From Pseudonocardia cypriaca (GTDB taxonomy: Bacteria > Actinomycetota > Actinomycetes > Mycobacteriales > Pseudonocardiaceae): a stretch of DNA of 64,000 nt. The stretch is from the NCBI RefSeq assembly GCF_006717045.1, contig NZ_VFPH01000003.1:310001-374000 (forward strand), read 5' to 3'. The notes beneath the pieces were generated by a model. That model was not told the origin of the DNA and ran no database searches. It saw only the letters and a program-made list of their open reading frames with translations. The position numbers and the translations under genes were made by a program. Shown here in pieces: positions 48,821-56,128 of the stretch. Every line of letters starts with the position of its first letter. The stretch's first letter is position 1.

Positions 48821-48853
48821 GCGCGAGTCGCGCTGTGAATGCGCGCGAGTCGC
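48821..48853. repeat. GCGCGAGTCGCGC direct repeat, 20-bp period
   Basis: GCGCGAGTCGCGCT occurs at 48821 and 48841, each core being a near-palindrome, followed by CTGGGTGCGGG. A related array lies at 60481-60545. Confidence 0.85.
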
Positions 48854-49758
48854 GCTCTGGGTGCGGGTTAGGGTCGGGCATCAGTACCACCGCATCCCGC
48901 ACGAGCCTGGCCGTCCGCGCCACGCCGTTCGCTTTCGTCGTCATCTGGGCGTCCGGTTTCGTGGTCGCGAAGTACGCCGCCCCGTACGCGGAGCCGCTGA
49001 GCTTCCTGGTGCTGCGTTACTCGGCAGTGGTCGTGTTGATGCTCGCCCTCGCCGTGGCGGCACGCGCCCCGTGGCCACGGGGGCGGCAGGTGCTGCACAT
49101 CGCGGTGGCAGGCGTCGGGATCCAGGCCGGGTACCTGGGCGGGGTGTGGGCGGCGGTGGCAGCCGGGATGCCGGCAGGCGTCGCGGCGCTCGTGGTGAAC
49201 CTGCAGCCGGTGCTCACCGCGGCGTTCGCCGGCCTGCTCGGCGAGCGGCTGGGCGGACGGCAGGTGGCCGGCCTGTTGCTCGGTTTCGCCGGTGTCGCGC
49301 TCGTGGTCTCGAACCGGCTCACCACCGAAGGCCTGTCACTCCTGACGCTCGGCCTCACCGTCATGGCCCTGCTCGCGATCACGATCGGCACGCTCTACCA
49401 GAAGCGGTTCTGCCCGCAGTTCGACCTGCGTACCGGGCAGGTCGTGCAGTTCGTCGCGTCCGTGGCGGTGACGCTGCCGTTCGCGCTCGCGTTCGAGTCG
49501 TTCCGGTTCGACTGGACGCCGCAGCTCGCGGGCGCGCTGGCCTGGTCGGTGCTGGCGCTGACCGGCGGCGGGATCTCGCTGCTGTTCCTCATGCTGCGCC
49601 GCGGCGCAGCGGCGCAGGTCACCAGCTACTTCTACCTCGTGCCCGGGCTCACGGCCCTGATGGCGTTCGCCATGTTCGGGGAGTCGCTCGGGTTGGTGGC
49701 GATCGGCGGGATGGTGCTGACCGTGCTCGGAGTGGTGTTGGCCACGCGGCGCACGTAG
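48835..49758 (+). CDS. EamA-family (DMT) transporter
   Basis: This 307-residue protein has ten predicted transmembrane helices forming two EamA repeats: the first from PFAFVVIWASGFVVAKYAAP (about residue 31), the second from LLAITIGTLYQKRF (about 180). These exporters move amino acids, nucleobase analogues or other metabolites; the substrate is not predictable. GTG 48835 is the only in-frame start before the first helix, and it lies between two copies of a palindromic repeat, so its first ~15 codons come from repeat DNA. The true initiation point is uncertain. Confidence 0.85.
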   Translation: MNARESRSGCGLGSGISTTASRTSLAVRATPFAFVVIWASGFVVAKYAAPYAEPLSFLVLRYSAVVVLMLALAVAARAPWPRGRQVLHIAVAGVGIQAGYLGGVWAAVAAGMPAGVAALVVNLQPVLTAAFAGLLGERLGGRQVAGLLLGFAGVALVVSNRLTTEGLSLLTLGLTVMALLAITIGTLYQKRFCPQFDLRTGQVVQFVASVAVTLPFALAFESFRFDWTPQLAGALAWSVLALTGGGISLLFLMLRRGAAAQVTSYFYLVPGLTALMAFAMFGESLGLVAIGGMVLTVLGVVLATRRT

Positions 49759-49768
49759 CGTCGACCGG

Positions 49769-50173
49769 ATGGTGAGCCTCGACGATGTGGCCCGCATGGC
49801 GACCGACCTGCCCGAGGTCGCCGAGGTCGACCGGCACGGCAACCGGGCGTGGGCGGTGTGCGGTGTCACCGCGAGCGGCGGGGCCAAGGTCTTCGCCTGG
49901 GAACGGCCGTTCAGCAAGGCGGACATCCGCCGGTACGGCGCCGAGGCCCCGCCGGACGGCCCGATCCTCGCGATCCGCGTCGCCGACCTCCACGAGAAGG
50001 AGGCCGTGCTCGCCGACAACCCCGACGCGTTCTTCACGATCCCGCACTTCGACGGGTACGCGGCGGTGCTGGTCCAGCTGGAGAAGGTCGACGAGGCCGC
50101 GCTGCGGGAGGCGATCCTCGACGGCTGGCGGTCGTGCGCCCCGCCGGAGCTCAGCCGCCGGTACCGCCCCTAG
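49769..50173 (+). CDS. MmcQ/YjbR-family protein
   Basis: This 134-residue protein belongs to the MmcQ/YjbR family, which has a CyaY-like fold and is suspected to bind DNA. Visible features are LPEVAEVDRHGNRAWAV near residue 13, FAWERPFSKADIRRYG near 43, and the terminal HFDGYAAVLVQLEKVDEAALREAILDGWR. It starts 10 bp after the EamA gene and may be co-transcribed. Its 3' end overlaps the convergent DUF3592 gene by 23 bp. The cellular role is unknown. Confidence 0.88.
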   Translation: MVSLDDVARMATDLPEVAEVDRHGNRAWAVCGVTASGGAKVFAWERPFSKADIRRYGAEAPPDGPILAIRVADLHEKEAVLADNPDAFFTIPHFDGYAAVLVQLEKVDEAALREAILDGWRSCAPPELSRRYRP

Positions 50174-50669
50174 CGGCCCGCCTGCGCCTCAGCCACAGCG
50201 CGATCGGGCCGAGCAGCGCCCAGACCAACGCGACGCCGAGCAGGAGCGGGACCGCCTGGTCGAGCGCGCTGCGCCCGGCCACCCGGACGAGCTCCGGGTC
50301 GGCCAGGTCGTACTCGACGGCCACCGACCCGCCCACCTCGAGCCCCGACGGGTAGAAGACCCCGTGCTCCGGCGCCACGGTCTCCCCACTGGCCACCGTG
50401 AAGCGGACGACCGTGCGGGCGAACGTCGACCCGTCGAGCACCTCGGCCTGCGCGTAGCCCGGGTTGGCCGAGATGGAGCGGTCGTTCGCGGCGGCGCCGG
50501 CCAGCGCGAGCAGGCCGAGCACGGTGGCGAGCACCGCGATCCCGGTGACGACCTCGGGAGCCCGGGTCGTCAGGAAGCGCGCGAGCGGGCGCACCAGCGA
50601 CGCCAGCTCATCGAACGCGCTGGTGCGCCCCGTGCCCGTCGTCCGGGTGCCACTCGTCACGTCCCCCAT
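50151..50669 (-). CDS. DUF3592 membrane protein
   Basis: This 172-residue protein has two transmembrane helices (VVTGIAVLATVLGLLALAGAA near residue 40 and AVPLLLGVALVWALLGPIALWL near 140) flanking an extracytoplasmic DUF3592 domain (YAQAEVLDGSTFARTVVRFTV, FYPSGLEVGGSVAVEYDLADPELVRVAG). In mycobacteria a DUF3592 protein gene sits next to menD, so its presence here near isochorismate synthase and menD is conserved context. Its function is unknown. ATG 50669 was chosen; upstream in-frame sequence to 51185 overlaps the isochorismate synthase gene. Confidence 0.82.
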   Translation of the reverse strand: MGDVTSGTRTTGTGRTSAFDELASLVRPLARFLTTRAPEVVTGIAVLATVLGLLALAGAAANDRSISANPGYAQAEVLDGSTFARTVVRFTVASGETVAPEHGVFYPSGLEVGGSVAVEYDLADPELVRVAGRSALDQAVPLLLGVALVWALLGPIALWLRRRRAARGGTGG

Positions 50670-50757
50670 CGTATGAGGCCTGGTGGGAGCACCGGTGTGG
50701 CCGGGGCCTCCCGGGTCGCGCGCACACGAACGCGAACGGCCTCCTACTCTCGGATTC

Positions 50758-52002
50758 GTGACGATCGCCCCACTACCGACCGGGTTGGGCGTGCGAACCA
50801 GGCTCGTCGGCGACCCGGGCGGCCTACTCGAGCTGCTTCCCGACGACCGCAACCCGCTGTCATGGGTGCGCGGATCCGACGGGCTCGTCGGCTGGGGCGA
50901 GGTCGCCCGGCTCACCGTCACCGGTGAGAACCGGTTCGCGGAGGCCGACTCGTGGTGGCGCTCCTTCGCCGCGGGCCTGCACGTGAGCGACGAGGTCGAC
51001 CAGCCGGGCACCGGCCCAGTCGCGTTCGCCAGCTTCACGTTCGCCGACTCCTCGCCCGGCTCCGTGCTGGTCGTCCCGCGCGTGCTCGTGGGACGGCGGG
51101 ACGGCGTGGCGTGGATCACCGAGTTCTCCCACGCCGACGGCCCGTCCGCCATGCGGGCCGTCACCCCCGTCCGGCCGACGGGCAACCTGCGGTTCGCCGA
51201 CGGGCTGCTGCCCGTGGCCGGCTACCGGAAGGCGGTGGCGGAGGCCGTCCGCCGGATGCGGGCGGGCGAGCTGGACAAGGCCGCGCTCGCCCACGACCTC
51301 GTTGCGGTGAGCGACGCCCCGCTCGACCCGCGGTTCCTGCTCGCCGGCCTGGCCCGCCGCTACCCCACGTGCTGGTCCTACTCGGTCGACGGGCTCGTCG
51401 GCGCCACCCCCGAGCTGCTGGTGCGCCGCGCCGAGGGCACGGTCTCGTCGCGCGTGCTCGCCGGCACCATCTGGCCGGGCGAGTGCGACGACCTGCCCGG
51501 GCAGCTGCTCGGCTCGGTCAAGGACCGGCACGAGCACGCGCTCGCCGTCGACTCGCTCGCCGACTCGCTCCGCCCGCTGTGCGCCTCGCTGTCGGTCCCG
51601 GACACGCCGTCGGTGATCGCTCTGCGGAACGTCTCGCACCTGGCCAGCGACGTCCACGGCACGCTCCACCGGCAGGCGCCCGCCTCCCTGCTCCAGCTCG
51701 CAGCCGCCGTGCACCCCACGGCCGCGGTCGGCGGCACCCCGCGCGACGCCGCACTCGCCCTCATCGCGGAGCTGGAGGGCATGGACCGGGGCCGCTACGC
51801 GGGCCCCGTCGGCTGGATGGACGGCAACGGCGACGGCGAGCTGGGCATCGCACTGCGCTGCGCCCAGCTGGACGGGCCGATCGCCCGCCTCTTCGCGGGC
51901 TGCGGGATCGTCGCCGACTCCGATCCGGACACCGAGGTGCGGGAGGCCGCGGCGAAGATGGTCGCGGTCCGCGACGCGCTGGAGGACTCCGGCCAGGACT
52001 GA
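50758..52002 (+). CDS. menF: isochorismate synthase
   Basis: This 414-residue chorismate-utilising enzyme converts chorismate to isochorismate, the first menaquinone step. The C-terminal catalytic domain (about residues 150-410) shows VGATPELLVRRAEGTVSSRVLAGTIWPG, SVKDRHEHALAVDSL, LRNVSHLASDVHGTL, VGGTPRDAALALIAELEGMDRGRYAGPVGW and GELGIALRCAQL. GTG 50758 begins VTIAPLPTGLGV. A siderophore (EntC-type) role cannot be excluded by sequence, but menD follows 4 kb away and no siderophore genes are present, favouring menaquinone. Confidence 0.88.
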   Translation: MTIAPLPTGLGVRTRLVGDPGGLLELLPDDRNPLSWVRGSDGLVGWGEVARLTVTGENRFAEADSWWRSFAAGLHVSDEVDQPGTGPVAFASFTFADSSPGSVLVVPRVLVGRRDGVAWITEFSHADGPSAMRAVTPVRPTGNLRFADGLLPVAGYRKAVAEAVRRMRAGELDKAALAHDLVAVSDAPLDPRFLLAGLARRYPTCWSYSVDGLVGATPELLVRRAEGTVSSRVLAGTIWPGECDDLPGQLLGSVKDRHEHALAVDSLADSLRPLCASLSVPDTPSVIALRNVSHLASDVHGTLHRQAPASLLQLAAAVHPTAAVGGTPRDAALALIAELEGMDRGRYAGPVGWMDGNGDGELGIALRCAQLDGPIARLFAGCGIVADSDPDTEVREAAAKMVAVRDALEDSGQD

Positions 52003-52032
52003 CCGCTGGACAAACCCGCCCCTCATGGCCTA

Positions 52033-52046
52033 CATGTATGTACATG
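52033..52046 (+). promoter_or_regulatory. palindrome overlapping GntR start codon
   Basis: The perfect dyad CATGTA-TG-TACATG ends on the start codon of the GntR gene. GntR-family regulators commonly bind such TGTA/TACA-type dyads, so this is a likely autoregulatory operator. The absence of a ribosome site suggests a leaderless or near-leaderless transcript. Confidence 0.6.
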
Positions 52047-52745
52047 ACTGGACAGGTGGGGTTCAGCAAGCGGTCCCGGTTGGTCGAGGACCTGACCGAG
52101 CGGATCCGCTCCGGCCGGCTGGCCCGCGGCGAGCGGCTGCCTGGTGAGAACCAGCTGGCGGCGAGCTACCAGGTCAGCCGCGGCACCGTCCGCAGCGCAC
52201 TGTCCGAGCTGCAGCGCCGCAACCTGATCGCCACCGAGACCGGCGTCGGCTCGTTCGTCACGTTCGACGGCGTGGCTCTCGACCAGAGCGTCGGCTGGGC
52301 CCGCGCCCTCGCCGACGCCGGGTCGGACGTCACCGTGGAGCTGCTCGGCATCGAGCGGGGCGGGGCCGCGGATCTCGTCGACCGCCACGGCCCGCTCGTC
52401 ACCATCCGGCGGCTGCGCCGGACGGCGGCCGGCCCGGTCTCCCTGGAGACGTCCGCGGTTCCGGCCACCGGCGCGCTCGCCGACCTGCCCGTGCGCGGCC
52501 TCGTCGACGGCTCGATCACGGCGACGCTGCGGGCGGCCGGGCTGAGCGGCACGAACGGCGAGCAGTGGATCTCGACCGTCCCCCTCGACGAGGAGGCCGC
52601 CGCCCTGCTCGAACGCGGCACCGGTGAGCTGTTCCTCCACTCGACCCGCACCACGCTGACCAGCGACGGAACCCTCGTCGAGCACGTCGAGAGCCTGCTG
52701 GACCCGGCGCGGTTCCGGTTCCACCTGACGTTCGGGGATCGATGA
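52044..52745 (+). CDS. GntR-family (UTRA) transcriptional regulator
   Basis: This 233-residue regulator has an N-terminal winged helix at about residues 8-72 (LTERIRSGRLARGERLPGEN, then QLAASYQVSRGTVRSALSEL) and a C-terminal UTRA ligand domain. The UTRA domain contains SLETSAVPATGALADLPVRG and ends VEHVESLLDPARFRFHLTF. It is the first gene of a four-gene operon; its stop overlaps the next start (ATGA). The ligand is likely a (deoxy)nucleoside or sugar handled by the operon, as UTRA domains bind small metabolites. Confidence 0.93.
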   Translation: MTGQVGFSKRSRLVEDLTERIRSGRLARGERLPGENQLAASYQVSRGTVRSALSELQRRNLIATETGVGSFVTFDGVALDQSVGWARALADAGSDVTVELLGIERGGAADLVDRHGPLVTIRRLRRTAAGPVSLETSAVPATGALADLPVRGLVDGSITATLRAAGLSGTNGEQWISTVPLDEEAAALLERGTGELFLHSTRTTLTSDGTLVEHVESLLDPARFRFHLTFGDR

Positions 52746-53746
52746 GCGAGCGGGACCGGGCGATCGGCGCGCTCGCCGGACTCGCCCTCGGCGACGCGCT
52801 GGGCATGCCCACGCAGTCGATGTCGCGGGAGTGGATCACCTCGCGGTACGGGCGCGTGACCACGCTGCTCGACGCCGCCCCCGACCAGCCGATCGCGCCG
52901 GGGATGCCGGCGGGCTCGGTCACCGACGACACGGAGCAGGCGCTGCTGCTCGCCGGGCTGCTGATCGACGGGGCCGGCCGCGTCGACGCGACCGCGTTCG
53001 CGGACGCGCTGGAGCGGTGGGAGGCCGACATGGTCCGCCGTGGCTCGGCGGACCTGCTCGGCCCCTCGACCAAACGCGCGATCCAGCGCCTGCGGGCGGG
53101 CGAGGCACCGGACGAGGCCGGTCGCGACGGCACCACCAACGGGGCCGCGATGCGGGTGGCGCCCGTGGGGGTCGCCGTGCCGGTGACGGACCAGGACGCG
53201 CTGCTCGACGCCGTCGTGCAGGCCAGCCGGGTGACCCACAACTCCTCCATCGGGATCGCCGCGGCCGCCGCGGTGGCCGCGGCCGTCTCCGCAGGCGTCG
53301 CGGGCGAGAGCCTGAGCAGCGCGCTCGACGCCGCCGAGCACGCCGCGGCCGCAGGCGCCCGGCGCGGCCACTGGGCCGCGGGCGGCGACATCGCCGCCCG
53401 CATCCGGTGGGCCCGCGGCTTCGTACGCGGCCGGGACCGCGCCGACCTCGCCGACGCCGTCGCGGACGTGATCGGCACGTCCGTGGCGGCGCAGGAGTCG
53501 GTGGTGGCCGCGTTCGCGCTCGCCGAGGCGCTCGGCGACGCCCCCCTCGAAGCGCTCACCCTCGCGGCCGAGATCGGCGGCGACACCGACACGGTCGCCG
53601 CGATCTGCGGCGCCGTGCTCGGCGCGCACCACGGCGTGGGCGGGCTGCCCGCGGACCTGCTCGACACGGTCCTGCGGGTCAACGGCCTCGATCCGGCACC
53701 CGTCGCCGACGGGCTGCTCCGACTCCGGCACGGGAGCTCGACATGA
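52742..53746 (+). CDS. ADP-ribosylglycohydrolase-family protein
   Basis: This 334-residue all-helical hydrolase has both Mg-binding motifs of the DraG/ARH family: GLALGDALGMPTQ with TDDTEQALLLAG near residue 62, and EIGGDTDTVAAICGAVLGAHHG near 278, so it is probably active. The family removes ADP-ribose from proteins or cleaves N-glycosidic bonds of related small molecules. Its operon with a nucleobase permease and a PfkB kinase suggests a nucleoside or ribosyl-conjugate substrate and not protein de-ADP-ribosylation. It overlaps both neighbours by 4 bp. Confidence 0.93.
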   Translation: MSERDRAIGALAGLALGDALGMPTQSMSREWITSRYGRVTTLLDAAPDQPIAPGMPAGSVTDDTEQALLLAGLLIDGAGRVDATAFADALERWEADMVRRGSADLLGPSTKRAIQRLRAGEAPDEAGRDGTTNGAAMRVAPVGVAVPVTDQDALLDAVVQASRVTHNSSIGIAAAAAVAAAVSAGVAGESLSSALDAAEHAAAAGARRGHWAAGGDIAARIRWARGFVRGRDRADLADAVADVIGTSVAAQESVVAAFALAEALGDAPLEALTLAAEIGGDTDTVAAICGAVLGAHHGVGGLPADLLDTVLRVNGLDPAPVADGLLRLRHGSST

Positions 53747-55182
53747 CCACCACCAGCGAAGGTCCCAGCACCGGGAAGGTCGAAGCCGCGCTCGAGACGC
53801 GCGGCATCGAGCCGGTGCCTGCCGACGAGCGTCACGGGCGCCCGGCCCAGTTGTTCTGGGTGTGGTTCGCCGCCAACATCTCGATCCTCGGCCTGCCGCT
53901 GGGCGCCACCCTCGTCGCGCTGGGGCTCACCGTGTGGCAAGCGGTGGTCGTCGCGGCCATCGGCTCGGTCGGCTCGTTCGCGATCGTCGGGGCGGTGTCG
54001 ATCGCAGGCCGCCGCGGCGGCGCCCCCGGCCTCACGCTGTCGCGGGCCGTGTTCGGGGCGCGCGGCAACATCGGCCCCACCGCCGTCTCGCTGATCTCCC
54101 GGCTGGGCTGGGAGACGGTCAACACGACGACGGCGGCGTTCGCGCTGCTCTCGCTGTGCACGATCCTGTTCGGCGCCAGCCCGGCCGCCACCGACCACCC
54201 CTGGCTGACCGTCGCGTGCATCACGGTGTTCGTGCTGCTCACGGTGGTCGTGTCCGGGCTGGGGCACGCCGTGCTGGTGTCCGTGCAGCGCTGGGCGACC
54301 TGGGTGTTCGGCGCGCTCAACATCGTGGTCGGCGCGTTCCTCGTCGCCACCGTCGACTGGGCGGCCGTCGGCGCGGCCACCCCCGCGCCCGTCGGCACGA
54401 TGATCGCGGGCGTCGGCATCATCGCGGCCGGCACCGGCATCGGGTGGGCGAACGCGTCGGCCGACGTCTCGCGCTACCAGGCACCCGGCGTGAAGGCGGG
54501 CTCCCTGGTGCTCTCGGCGGCCGCGGGGGCGGGCATCCCGCTGGTGCTCCTCATCTCGCTGGGAAGCATGCTCGCCGCGGGCGACCCGTCGCTGGCCGAC
54601 GCGGGCGACCCGGTGGCCGCCATCCGCGCCATGCTGCCGACCTGGATGGCGGTGCCGTACCTGGTGGCGGCGTTCGGCGGGCTGCTGCTGTCCAACCACC
54701 TGTCCGTCTACTCCGCAGGGCTCACCACCCTGACGCTCGGCCTGCGGATGCCGCGCGTGTACGCCGTGGTCGTCGACGTGGTGGTGACGTTCGTCGGGGC
54801 GATCTACTTCATCCTCGTCGCCGACGACTTCTACGGCCCCTTCATCGCGTTCATCAGCCTCCTCGCCGTACCGATCACGGCCTGGGTCGGCGTGTTCGCC
54901 ACCGACATGCTCCGCCGCGAGCACTACGACCCGGTCGCGCTGATGGACGTGCGCCGGACCAGCGCGTACTGGTACCGCGGCGGTGTCGAGTGGCGGGCCG
55001 TCACGGCATGGGCCGCCGCGATCGTGGCCGGCTACCTCTTCGTCACCGCGGGCCCGTCGGACGCGCCGTGGTTCAGCGGACCGCTCGCCGGGAGCTGGTT
55101 CGGGGAGAACGGGCTCGGCTGGGTGGTCACCTTCGTCGTGGCAGCAGGGATCTACGGCGGGCTGGGCGGGGCCCGGCGATGA
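53743..55182 (+). CDS. NCS1-family nucleobase permease
   Basis: This 479-residue membrane protein has about 12 helices and resembles cytosine/purine permeases of the NCS1 family. Features are AQLFWVWFAANISILGLPLGA near residue 28, GAPGLTLSRAVFGARGNIGP near 92, and GTGIGWANASADVSRYQAPG near 230. It imports a nucleobase, nucleoside or related heterocycle with a cation. ATG 53743 overlaps the ADP-ribosylglycohydrolase stop; its own stop overlaps the kinase start. In the analogous E. coli yeg cluster the transporter belongs to a different family. Confidence 0.92.
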   Translation: MTTTSEGPSTGKVEAALETRGIEPVPADERHGRPAQLFWVWFAANISILGLPLGATLVALGLTVWQAVVVAAIGSVGSFAIVGAVSIAGRRGGAPGLTLSRAVFGARGNIGPTAVSLISRLGWETVNTTTAAFALLSLCTILFGASPAATDHPWLTVACITVFVLLTVVVSGLGHAVLVSVQRWATWVFGALNIVVGAFLVATVDWAAVGAATPAPVGTMIAGVGIIAAGTGIGWANASADVSRYQAPGVKAGSLVLSAAAGAGIPLVLLISLGSMLAAGDPSLADAGDPVAAIRAMLPTWMAVPYLVAAFGGLLLSNHLSVYSAGLTTLTLGLRMPRVYAVVVDVVVTFVGAIYFILVADDFYGPFIAFISLLAVPITAWVGVFATDMLRREHYDPVALMDVRRTSAYWYRGGVEWRAVTAWAAAIVAGYLFVTAGPSDAPWFSGPLAGSWFGENGLGWVVTFVVAAGIYGGLGGARR

Positions 55183-56102
55183 CCGGTCGGCTGATCCACA
55201 CCGGGCAGGTGATCCTCGACCTGGTGATGCGGGTGAAGGGGCTGCCGCCGGTCGGCGGGGACGTGTTCGCCTCGCACACCGACCTGCAGCCCGGCGGCGG
55301 GTTCAACGTCATGGCCGCGGCCGCGCGGGCCGGGGCCGAGGTCGTGTACGCGGGCGGGCACGGCGGCGGCCGGTTCGGCGACCTCGCGCGCGCCGCCATG
55401 GCCGCCGAGGGCATCACGGCAGCGCTCCCGCCCACCCCGGGATCGGACACCGGGATCTGCGTCGTGCTCGTGGACGGCACCGGCGAGCGCACGTTCGTGA
55501 CGGGCAGCGGGGCCGAGTCGACCGTCGACGCCGCGGCGCTCGCGGCCGTACCGGTCACCGCCGCCGACGTGGTGTACGTGAGCGGCTACAGCCTGCTCGT
55601 CCCGGACAAGGCGGCCGTCCTGCTCGACCGGCTCACCACCCTCGACGACCCGACGGTGCTGGTCGACCCAGGGCCGCTCGTCGGGGAGATCGACCCCACC
55701 GCATGGACCCGCCTGCTGGAACGCACGTCGATCCTCTCCGCGAACGCCCGCGAGGCACGCATCCTCACCGGCGAGACCGACGGCTGGGCGGCCTCGGCGA
55801 AGCTCGCCAGGCGCCTTCCCCCGTCGGCGGCCGTGATCGTGCGCGACGGCGCGGCGGGGTGCCTCGTCACCCGCGACGGCACCAGGACGCACGTCCCCGG
55901 CATCCCGGTCGAGGTCGTCGACACCACGGGGGCGGGCGACGCGCACTGCGGTGTGCTCGCCGCCGAGCTGTTGCGCGGGGCGGACCTCGTCGGCGCCGCG
56001 ACCCGCGCGAACGCGGCGGCCGCCCTCGCCGTGACGCGTCCCGGGCCCGCCACCGCACCCACCCGCGAAGAGGTGGACCTGCTCCTGGCGACGACCTCCT
56101 GA
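55179..56102 (+). CDS. PfkB-family sugar/nucleoside kinase
   Basis: This 307-residue ribokinase-like protein has the N-terminal signature LQPGGGFNVMAAAARAGAEV at about residues 32-50 and the C-terminal catalytic motif VVDTTGAGDAHCGVLAAELL near 246, with the DTxGAGD anion hole and base. It phosphorylates a sugar or nucleoside, probably the product of the upstream hydrolase. The length and motifs are complete. ATG 55179 overlaps the permease stop by 4 bp. Last gene of the operon; its stop is 26 bp from the convergent menD stop. Confidence 0.93.
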   Translation: MTGRLIHTGQVILDLVMRVKGLPPVGGDVFASHTDLQPGGGFNVMAAAARAGAEVVYAGGHGGGRFGDLARAAMAAEGITAALPPTPGSDTGICVVLVDGTGERTFVTGSGAESTVDAAALAAVPVTAADVVYVSGYSLLVPDKAAVLLDRLTTLDDPTVLVDPGPLVGEIDPTAWTRLLERTSILSANAREARILTGETDGWAASAKLARRLPPSAAVIVRDGAAGCLVTRDGTRTHVPGIPVEVVDTTGAGDAHCGVLAAELLRGADLVGAATRANAAAALAVTRPGPATAPTREEVDLLLATTS

Positions 56103-56128
56103 ACCTGCGACCGAGCCACCCGGCAGGC

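Noticed and set aside
52516..54924. 802-residue minus-strand frame over the salvage operon
   Set aside because: It is antisense to three genes with intact catalytic motifs and has low-complexity composition.
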